Assembly (NCBI GenBank): GCA_005772945.1
Contig: SXIE01000504.1
Location: forward strand, 1-7,451
Source: Pseudomonadota bacterium
GTDB taxonomy: Bacteria > Myxococcota > UBA9042 > PHBI01
Length of the DNA: 7,451 bases
Reading direction: 5' to 3'
In this document: piece by piece, positions 1 through 5,341 of the stretch
How positions within the stretch are numbered: the first letter of the stretch is position 1
How the letters are laid out: every line of letters starts with the position of its first letter
The notes under the pieces: model-generated
The model's database searches: none
What the model was told of the DNA's origin: nothing
Seen by the model: only the letters and a program-made list of their open reading frames with translations
Translations under genes and position numbers: made by a program

Positions 1-2
1 CC

Positions 3-1046
3 GTTCCGGCGGCCGCAGGGGCCGTCCCTGCCGCGAGCGACGCGGCGCCCGCCGAGCCTCCCTCGGTCCTGCGTGCGGCGGCGGTCACGCGGCTCGCCCC
101 CGAGGCCACCGCGACCGGGCCCGAGGCGGTCGTCGACGGCGCTCTGGGCGACCACGATGCCTTCCGCGCGCGTCTTGCGAAGCCGCATTGGAAGGACCCG
201 ATGCTGCCCGAGAACCTGCTCGAGACGGGCACGGCGTTGGCCCCGCTTCCCACGAATCCGCCGACCGTCGAGGAGGCCGTCGACTACCACCTCAAGAACC
301 CGTTCGACGAGGCGCGTATGCGGACCGAGATCCCGGTGCCGGAGCTGCTGACGCTCGGGGTGACAGTCGCCCAGCCGGAGGTTCCGGGGGACCGTCCCGA
401 GTGCCTCGCGGCCTGGACCGATCGCGCCGCGGCGCCCGAAGCGCCGACGCTCGACTGCTTCCGCCGGACCTCGTGGAATAAGGCGCTGAGCGGCGATGCG
501 GCCTACCAGACGCTCGACACGCTCGCGCGCTATCTGCAGCTGCCACTCGTCGGGCAGCTGCGCGATCTCATCGCCAAGAACACGACCAGCAAGACGGCGC
601 ACCGCCTCGTGTGGGTCTTTGTCTTTCTCGATTGGCTCCAGCGGCATCCCGAGCAGCAGGCGACCGCGCTCGCGAAGCTCAACGTGGAGGAACGCCGGTT
701 CCTGCGCCGCCGCCTCGCGGACCTGTGGGTCCAGCACGCGCTAGGGCCCTACCGCAAGACCATCACGCGCGTCTTCGAGTCGCACTTCGTCGCGCTCTAC
801 CCCGAGGCCAAGGATCTGGATGGCCTCCCGCGCCGCGCTTTCTTCCCGGATGCGTGGCTGTGGGCGACCAACTGGCTCGCCGGCGCAACCGAGCGCGAGG
901 ACGCGCTCATCACGAAGGCCTACGGCCGGTTGGGCGCCGACGAGCGTCGCCTGGTCGCTGCGCTGGTTCGGGATCCCCGCTTGGCGCCTCGCTTTCAGCG
1001 CGTCGCCGACGTCCTGCGTGCGGGCAATGGCTCCGAGCCGTTGTGA
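3..1046 (+). CDS. Unrecognised mostly helical protein, 5' partial
   Basis: The reading frame is open from the left edge (first full codon at 3) to a TGA at 1044-1046, giving 347 visible residues with the true start outside the window. The first 45 or so visible residues are Ala/Pro-rich and look like a disordered linker. The rest looks largely alpha-helical and rich in Trp, Leu and Arg, for example the VWVFVFLDWLQRHP stretch near residue 205 and FFPDAWLWATNWLAG near residue 280. I see no signal peptide in the visible part, no clear membrane segment and no catalytic motif. I do not recognise the family and assign no function. An ATG at 201 is the first methionine in frame, but the frame is coding-like well upstream of it and no Shine-Dalgarno sequence precedes it, so it is probably internal. 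The gene runs tail to tail with the lipoprotein gene ending at 1066. Confidence 0.75.
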   Translation, partial: VPAAAGAVPAASDAAPAEPPSVLRAAAVTRLAPEATATGPEAVVDGALGDHDAFRARLAKPHWKDPMLPENLLETGTALAPLPTNPPTVEEAVDYHLKNPFDEARMRTEIPVPELLTLGVTVAQPEVPGDRPECLAAWTDRAAAPEAPTLDCFRRTSWNKALSGDAAYQTLDTLARYLQLPLVGQLRDLIAKNTTSKTAHRLVWVFVFLDWLQRHPEQQATALAKLNVEERRFLRRRLADLWVQHALGPYRKTITRVFESHFVALYPEAKDLDGLPRRAFFPDAWLWATNWLAGATEREDALITKAYGRLGADERRLVAALVRDPRLAPRFQRVADVLRAGNGSEPL

Positions 1047-1065
1047 CGGGCCCGGTTAGAGGCGG

Positions 1066-2034
1066 CTACGGGAACGGGAGCGGATCGTTGCAGAGGGGCG
1101 TCGTGGCGATGGTCGCGTTGACGTCGAGCTTCGCGCAGAAGCTGACCTGGGCCCACGAGGTATTCAGGTTCACTTGGGTCGTCGCGAAGGCGTACTGGAC
1201 GTCCTCCCAGCCGCGATCGTCCTTGACCTGGGCGTCGATCTCGATGACAGGGTAGATCGTGGCCGCGGGAGTCTGCCAGTACGTCTCGACGACCTTGGTG
1301 TCCCCCACGTCGTTGCACCCGTCGGCGCCGCCGGCGTCGATGCACGTCCCGAAGCCGTTGACGACTTCGTGCTGCTCGTTCGTGTCGGTGCAGTCGCCAT
1401 CGCCGTCGGCGTCGAAGCAGGTGCCATTGTCGTCCAGGTGGGGCTCGCGCATCACGAGGCCTGAGCCGCTCGGGTCGCTGCTCGAGGACGTGAACTTCGT
1501 CGTGACCGTGCAGGTGTAGGCGTCGTCGTCGAGCGCCAAGGCCACGTTCCAGAAGACTTTCTTGCACGAGTAGATGCCGCAGTTGAGTGCTTCGGCGCCG
1601 CGCTGGATGGACCAGCCGGTGACGGGGCCGGTCGCGGTCTGCATGCCCTCGGGGGTCTTGCCGGGGTCGAGGCGCGCGGTGCCGGACGCGCTGCCGGTCG
1701 TGCAGTCGACCTCGATAGGCTGCGCGTAGATGGCGGTGGCGTCGTCTTTCACGCCGCCGGTGCAGGCGACGCCGAGCACGGCCGTGCGGACGCGCCTTCC
1801 GCCGATGTAGAGCCGCGTCAGGGGGCCGGCGTCCGAGATGGTGTCGAGGCGTGCGCTGCAGAAGACGTCCTCGAAGTGCACCGCGAGGTCGAAGCGATCG
1901 GCCTCGCCGAGCGCGGCGAAGTCCATGAGCGCCTTCTGGAACTCCGGGTCGTCCAGGGGGTCGAGCGGGGCGGAGTTGAGGCAGCCGGTCGCGGCCCATG
2001 CGGCGACGCTCAATGCGAGAGTCCAACTGCGCAT
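1066..2034 (-). CDS. Putative Cys-rich lipoprotein, short paralogue with Asp-rich repeat
   Basis: This 322-residue protein starts at the ATG at 2034, preceded by AGGAGA four bases upstream. The N-terminus is a short export signal ending in AATGC followed by LNS, so Cys18 is a plausible lipid-attachment site. Ala rather than Leu at -3 makes the lipobox imperfect. Residues 52-180 match residues 257-389 of the neighbouring protein (2147-3583) at roughly half of positions by eye. Shared blocks include FEDVFCS, RVRTAVL, ACTGG, PEG, RGAEAL and SCKKVF. The C-terminal part, residues 258-305, also aligns (YPxIxxD, FCAxxDVN). Between these, residues 203-247 hold two Asp-rich Cys-containing units resembling calcium-binding loops. 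About a dozen cysteines suggest disulfides and an extracytoplasmic location. It lacks the long N-terminal domain of its paralogue. It is probably the second gene of a two-gene operon. The biochemical role is unknown; surface or periplasmic binding is only a guess. Confidence 0.85.
   Translation of the reverse strand: MRSWTLALSVAAWAATGCLNSAPLDPLDDPEFQKALMDFAALGEADRFDLAVHFEDVFCSARLDTISDAGPLTRLYIGGRRVRTAVLGVACTGGVKDDATAIYAQPIEVDCTTGSASGTARLDPGKTPEGMQTATGPVTGWSIQRGAEALNCGIYSCKKVFWNVALALDDDAYTCTVTTKFTSSSSDPSGSGLVMREPHLDDNGTCFDADGDGDCTDTNEQHEVVNGFGTCIDAGGADGCNDVGDTKVVETYWQTPAATIYPVIEIDAQVKDDRGWEDVQYAFATTQVNLNTSWAQVSFCAKLDVNATIATTPLCNDPLPFP
1294..1428 (-). repeat. Two Asp-rich Cys-containing units in the short lipoprotein
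   Basis: Residues 203-247 contain two related units. The first runs GTCFDADGDGDCTDTNE and the second GTCIDAGGADGCNDVGDTK. Each has the pattern G-T-C-hydrophobic-D, then D/G residues, then C-x-D. The first includes DxDxDGD, as in calcium-binding loops of thrombospondin type 3 repeats and EF-hand-like loops, although the spacing of the last acidic residue is not canonical for an EF hand. The block is an insertion relative to the paralogue, which has no Asp-rich sequence at the equivalent position near residue 405. Calcium binding is inferred from the motif only. Confidence 0.65.
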
Positions 2035-2146
2035 CCCATCTCCTGGCCTCGCCGTCCTCGGCCGCGACCCGCGTCTTAGGAATCGGCCTTCGCCGCCTCC
2101 TACTTGAGCAGAAAGTGCGGCTCGCCGCGAGGGCGCGCACCATTCA
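2035..2146. other. Intergenic gap between the two lipoprotein genes
   Basis: This 112-bp gap separates the stop of the longer lipoprotein gene from the start of the shorter one. Apart from the ribosome binding site at 2039-2044 I see only a small CTCG/CGAG hairpin near 2121-2131. I find no T-rich tract and no convincing promoter. The simplest reading is an internal operon spacer, but a separate promoter cannot be excluded. Confidence 0.45.
2039..2044 (-). promoter_or_regulatory. Ribosome binding site AGGAGA
   Basis: On the minus strand AGGAGA lies four bases before the ATG at 2034. It fixes that start codon and excludes the longer upstream reading frame that would overlap the intergenic gap. 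An overlapping ATG at 2039-2037, between the two, is out of frame. Confidence 0.7.
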
Positions 2147-3583
2147 TCACGGAACGGTGCAGTTGTCGCTCTGAGTCGAGGCGGTTCCGTTCACATCGAT
2201 GCGCGCGCAGAAGTGCAGCGAGCTCGCGGGGCTGGTGTACCCGATCGTCATGTTGGCGCTGCCGAGGGGCGCCTGGAAGTCGAGCCAGGACGTGCTGTTC
2301 TTGAGCTCGACGTTGTCCACCCAGATGTAGGGGTAGAGCGTGTTAGCGGGCGTGTTGGTGCCGTTCGTGCTCGACCAGACCATCTCGCTGCCATCGACGT
2401 TGTTGTCCGTGCCGGCGGCGGTGAGGCGCGTCGTGATGTTGCACTCGGTGTCGGTCTCGATCGCGAGCGCGAGGCTGGCGAAGACCTTCTTGCATGATCC
2501 GGCTCCGGCGCCACAGGCGAGCGCCTCCGCGCCCCGAGTGACCGACCAGTTGCTGACCGCCGTGCCGTTGCCTTGGACGCCCTCGGGGTTCTTGGCGAGG
2601 TCGAGGTAGTCCGTGTGGTCGGTCAAATTCCCGTTCGCGCACGCCACCTTCACGCGCTGGGCGAAGATGCTGCTCTGCGTGTCGTTCGTGCCGCCCGTGC
2701 ACGCGTAGGCCAGCACCGCCGTGCGCACGCGTTGGCCGTTGACATAGAGCAGCTCGATGGGGCCCGAGTCGTAGACCGTGTCGAGCTTGCCGCTGCAGAA
2801 GACGTCCTCGAACGTGACGACCGTGTCGAAGAAGCCCTGGTTGGCGTCGCGCAAGACGACCAGGTTGAACGTGACGGGGGTGTCCTCGTTCTCGATGCAC
2901 GTGAACTCGAGCAAACATCCAGCGTTTTCTGCTGGTTCTTCGGGGCAGGGGTTCTGGAACTCGCTGTCGCCCCCATTGGTTTGGTCGGTCAGCCAGTGAC
3001 CGGCTGACTTGATGCCGTCGAGGTAGAGCGTGACGCGGTTGACCTCGTTATAGCCTTGGGAGACCTGGATGTCCGGGGGCGAGCCCGCAAGGTCGTCGCA
3101 GTCGCCATCCAGCGTTCCGTTGGTCCCGTTGCCGTTGTCGATGCAGGTCCCGAGGTCCATCGGGCTCGTGCCGTTGGCCTTGGTGTCGCCCGTGTCGTTG
3201 CAGTCGCCGTCGCGGTTATCGTCCAGGCAGGTGCCGTTGCCGCTGTCGGTCGTGTTCGCGGCGTCGCAGGGGCCGATGTAGGTGATGTCGCCGCCGCCCG
3301 AATCGCCGTATTGGGTGGAGCAGGCTGCGGTCGTGTCCTCGCTCCCGTCGCGGCTCGAGTCGGTGGCGTTTCCTTTCGAGAAGACCGTATCGGCGGGCGA
3401 AGCGCCGTTCTGGACGAGGATGTCGTAGCAGACGTTCTCGATGGCCGGGAGGCTGAGCGGCGCGACCGCGAGCGCGAGCCGCCGGCCGGGCGTGTCGGGG
3501 AACGGTTCCTTGGTTCCTGAGTTCAGGCAGGCGCTGGTTCCAGCCAGCGCGGCCATCGCCAAGAACAATGCGAGTCGAAGCAT
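2147..3583 (-). CDS. Putative Cys-rich lipoprotein, long paralogue
   Basis: The start chosen is the ATG at 3583, giving 478 residues. It is preceded by GAGAGG at a spacing of four and followed at once by an export signal, MLRLALFLAMAALAGTSAC, with LNS after the Cys. The same LNS follows the Cys in the paralogue. Thr at -3 makes the lipobox weak. An in-frame start at 3853 would bury this signal and overlap the divergent gene. Residues 34-260 form an N-terminal extracytoplasmic region absent from the paralogue, interrupted at 115-164 by two Asp-rich Cys units. Residues 257-389 are the shared core (FEDVFCS, RVRTAVLAYACTGG, NPEG, RGAEAL, SCKKVF), followed by a shared C-terminal part (LYPYIWVDN, FCARIDVN). 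About twenty cysteines and 17 N-x-S/T sites are present. The architecture reminds me of uncharacterised lipoproteins of Myxococcota genomes, but that is recollection, not a search. Function is unknown. Confidence 0.85.
   Translation of the reverse strand: MLRLALFLAMAALAGTSACLNSGTKEPFPDTPGRRLALAVAPLSLPAIENVCYDILVQNGASPADTVFSKGNATDSSRDGSEDTTAACSTQYGDSGGGDITYIGPCDAANTTDSGNGTCLDDNRDGDCNDTGDTKANGTSPMDLGTCIDNGNGTNGTLDGDCDDLAGSPPDIQVSQGYNEVNRVTLYLDGIKSAGHWLTDQTNGGDSEFQNPCPEEPAENAGCLLEFTCIENEDTPVTFNLVVLRDANQGFFDTVVTFEDVFCSGKLDTVYDSGPIELLYVNGQRVRTAVLAYACTGGTNDTQSSIFAQRVKVACANGNLTDHTDYLDLAKNPEGVQGNGTAVSNWSVTRGAEALACGAGAGSCKKVFASLALAIETDTECNITTRLTAAGTDNNVDGSEMVWSSTNGTNTPANTLYPYIWVDNVELKNSTSWLDFQAPLGSANMTIGYTSPASSLHFCARIDVNGTASTQSDNCTVP
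3089..3244 (-). repeat. Two Asp-rich Cys-containing units in the long lipoprotein
   Basis: Residues 114-165 hold two units. One runs GTCLDDNRDGDCNDTGDTK and the other GTCIDNGNGTNGTLDGDCDD, separated by ANGTSPMDL. They match the units at 1294-1428 in pattern (GTC-hydrophobic-D and later D-G-D-C-x-D), and the GDTK ending also occurs in the second unit there. In this protein they lie in the N-terminal region, before the core shared with the paralogue. Calcium binding and Cys-Cys pairing inside each unit are plausible inferences from the motif. Confidence 0.65.
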
Positions 3584-3587
3584 CGAG

Positions 3588-3593
3588 CCTCTC
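3588..3593 (-). promoter_or_regulatory. Ribosome binding site GAGAGG
   Basis: GAGAGG on the minus strand lies four bases before the ATG at 3583. Together with the export signal that starts there, it decides between this start and the in-frame start 270 bases upstream. Confidence 0.6.
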
Positions 3594-3695
3594 GGTTGGG
3601 TGGGGCGTCGTCCGCCCCGGCGCGACGGCAGGACGGTGCCGTCGACTTCGTCCGCGCTATGCGTCGACGCCCTGGGGCGCCAACCTACGTGACGA

Positions 3696-3724
3696 ACTGT
3701 ATCGGACGCGACCTGCGCAGGCAA
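3696..3724 (-). promoter_or_regulatory. Possible sigma-70-like promoter for the lipoprotein genes
   Basis: On the minus strand TTGCCT (3724-3719) and TACAGT (3701-3696) are separated by 17 bases. Each matches four of six positions of the -35 and -10 consensus. The position, about 110 bases upstream of the lipoprotein start, is reasonable. In such GC-rich DNA a match of this quality is weak, so this is only a candidate. Confidence 0.25.
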
Positions 3725-3811
3725 CTGCTGACCGCGTCGGCGCGCATCGGTGGCGCCGGGCAGGCTGTGGCATTGCCAACAGCGCGGGTCGCGGCGCATG
3801 CTGAGCCCCCT

Positions 3812-3816
3812 GGAGG
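3812..3816 (+). promoter_or_regulatory. Ribosome binding site GGAGG
   Basis: GGAGG lies five bases before the ATG at 3822. It selects this start over the in-frame ATGs at 3750 and 3798, and leaves an N-terminus that begins directly with a membrane helix. Confidence 0.8.
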
Positions 3817-3821
3817 CCGAC

Positions 3822-5336
3822 ATGTCCGTCCTGGGGTGGACCGCGCTCGTCATCGCGGTGTTTCTCGCGGCCGTCGTTGTCTACGACCTGACGCAGACGC
3901 GGCGCGCCATCCTCCGGAACTTCCCGATCGTCGGGCACTTTCGGTACTGGATCGAGAAGATCGGGCCCGAGCTGCGCCAGTACATCGTCGCCGGCAACGA
4001 CGAGGAGCGCCCCTTCTCGCGCGACCAACGCCGCTGGGTGTACGCGTCGGCCAAGAAGGAGAACAACTACTTCGGCTTCGGGACCGACAACGACTTCGAG
4101 CGCACTCCGAACTATCTGATCGTCAAGCACGCGACCTTCCCGCGTCCGGACGCCGCCGACGACCCGGCGCACATGGTGCCGTGCGCCAAGGTCTGGGGCG
4201 CGGCGCGTCAGCGGCGGCTGGCGTTCCGCCCGGCGTCGGTCGTGTATGTGTCGGCCATGAGCTACGGCTCGCTTTCGCCGAACGCGATCGAGGCGCTCAA
4301 CCGCGGCGTGAAGCTCGCGCATGCGCTGCACAACACGGGCGAAGGCGGTGTCTCCCCGTGGCACGCCAAGGGCGGCGACCTCATCTATCAGCTCGGCACC
4401 GGGTACTTCGGCGCGCGCACACCCGACGGGCGCTTCGACCTCGAGGCGCTGAAGGCCCAGGTCGCGCGCCACCCGATCCGCGCCATCGAGATCAAGCTCT
4501 CGCAGGGCGCCAAGCCCGGGCGCGGCGGGGTCCTGCCGGCCGCCAAGGTGAGCGCCGTGATCGCCCAGATCCGCGCGGTCCCGATGGGCAAAGATGTCGT
4601 GTCGCCGCCCGCGCATTCGGCGTTCGGGAACGCGGACGAGCTGCTCGATTTCGTCGAGCGCGTCGCCGACGCGACCGGGCTGCCGGTGGGAATCAAGTCC
4701 GCCGTCGGCGAGGAGGGTTTCTGGCGAGAGCTCGCGCACCTCATGGAGAGCGGCACGCGCGGCGTCGACTACATCCAGATCGACGGGGGCGAGGGCGGGA
4801 CCGGCGCCGCGCCGCTGGTCTTCAGCGATCACGTCGCCCTGCCGTTCAAGCTCGGGTTCAGCCGCGTGTATCGGATCTTCGCCGAGCGCGGCCTCTCGGA
4901 GCGCATCGTGTGGGTCGGCTCGGGGCGCCTCGGCTTCCCGATTGAGGCCGCGTTCGCGATGGCGCTCGGGTGCGACCTGGGTGCCGTGGCGCGCGAGGCG
5001 ATGATGTCGATTGGTTGCATCCAGGCGCAAAAGTGCCACACGGATCACTGCCCGACCGGGGTTGCAACGCAGAACGCGTGGCTCATGCGGGGGCTGGATC
5101 CGACCGACAAATCGGCGCGGCTCGCGAACTACCTGATGACGCTGCGCAAGGAGCTCATGTGGATCGTGCATGCGACCGGCAAGCAGCACCCCTATGAGCT
5201 GACGCTCGACGACTTCGAGATCCTGGGGGCCGACTTCACGGCGCGCGGGGCGCGGGAGGCGTTCGGTTACGCGTCCGAGTGGCGCAGGCCCGTGGCCGCG
5301 CGCGCGGCCGAGGTCATCGCGCTCATGCCCAAGTAG
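3822..5336 (+). CDS. Membrane-anchored FMN-binding glutamate synthase family protein
   Basis: This 504-residue protein belongs to the stand-alone family related to the FMN/iron-sulfur domain of the large glutamate synthase subunit (GltB). Residues 4-21 form an N-terminal membrane helix, as is usual in this family. The alpha/beta-barrel region follows, with signatures at SYGSLSPNAIEALNRG (147-162), GEGGVSPWH (173-181), GTGYFGAR (192-199), IEIKLSQGAKPGRGG (222-236), SPPAHSAF (261-268), IKSAVG (291-296) and IQIDGGEGGTGAAP (318-331). Cys399, Cys405 and Cys410 form C-x5-C-x4-C, the 3Fe-4S ligand pattern of GltB. The N-terminal glutaminase domain and the C-terminal GxGxG domain of full GltB are absent, so it cannot use glutamine as nitrogen donor alone. 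In full glutamate synthase this domain converts 2-oxoglutarate and ammonia to glutamate; the actual substrate here is unproven. No GltD or amidotransferase partner is in the window. It is probably monocistronic, facing the methyltransferase gene tail to tail. Confidence 0.95.
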   Translation: MSVLGWTALVIAVFLAAVVVYDLTQTRRAILRNFPIVGHFRYWIEKIGPELRQYIVAGNDEERPFSRDQRRWVYASAKKENNYFGFGTDNDFERTPNYLIVKHATFPRPDAADDPAHMVPCAKVWGAARQRRLAFRPASVVYVSAMSYGSLSPNAIEALNRGVKLAHALHNTGEGGVSPWHAKGGDLIYQLGTGYFGARTPDGRFDLEALKAQVARHPIRAIEIKLSQGAKPGRGGVLPAAKVSAVIAQIRAVPMGKDVVSPPAHSAFGNADELLDFVERVADATGLPVGIKSAVGEEGFWRELAHLMESGTRGVDYIQIDGGEGGTGAAPLVFSDHVALPFKLGFSRVYRIFAERGLSERIVWVGSGRLGFPIEAAFAMALGCDLGAVAREAMMSIGCIQAQKCHTDHCPTGVATQNAWLMRGLDPTDKSARLANYLMTLRKELMWIVHATGKQHPYELTLDDFEILGADFTARGAREAFGYASEWRRPVAARAAEVIALMPK

Positions 5337-5341
5337 CGCGC

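Larger units (their letters stand above)
3584..3821. other. Divergent intergenic region
   Basis: This 238-bp region lies between the starts of the long lipoprotein gene (leftward) and the glutamate-synthase-like gene (rightward), so it should hold promoters for both. It is very GC-rich. It contains two GTCGAC palindromes, near 3631 and 3663, and ribosome binding sites at both ends. I see no clear operator, riboswitch or small open reading frame with coding character. Confidence 0.6.

Noticed and set aside
995..2143. 382-codon minus-strand frame overlapping the short lipoprotein gene
   Set aside because: The translation is extremely Arg-rich and featureless, while the other frame encodes an export signal and a core conserved in the neighbour.
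3750..3821. Earlier ATG starts (3750, 3798) for the glutamate-synthase-like gene
   Set aside because: Neither has a ribosome binding site comparable to GGAGG before 3822, and the added residues do not resemble the family's usual N-terminus.
3584..3853. In-frame N-terminal extension of the long lipoprotein from a start at 3853
   Set aside because: It would place 90 charged residues before an evident export signal that has its own ribosome binding site, and it would overlap the divergent gene.
3596..4945. 449-codon plus-strand frame overlapping the glutamate-synthase-like gene
   Set aside because: It is a shadow in another frame with Arg/Ala/Gly-rich composition and no motif.
3657..5189. 510-codon open frame on the minus strand across the glutamate-synthase-like gene
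   Set aside because: It is antisense to a gene with unmistakable family motifs. Its translation is Arg/Ala/His/Pro-rich without any motif, as expected from GC-rich shadow frames.
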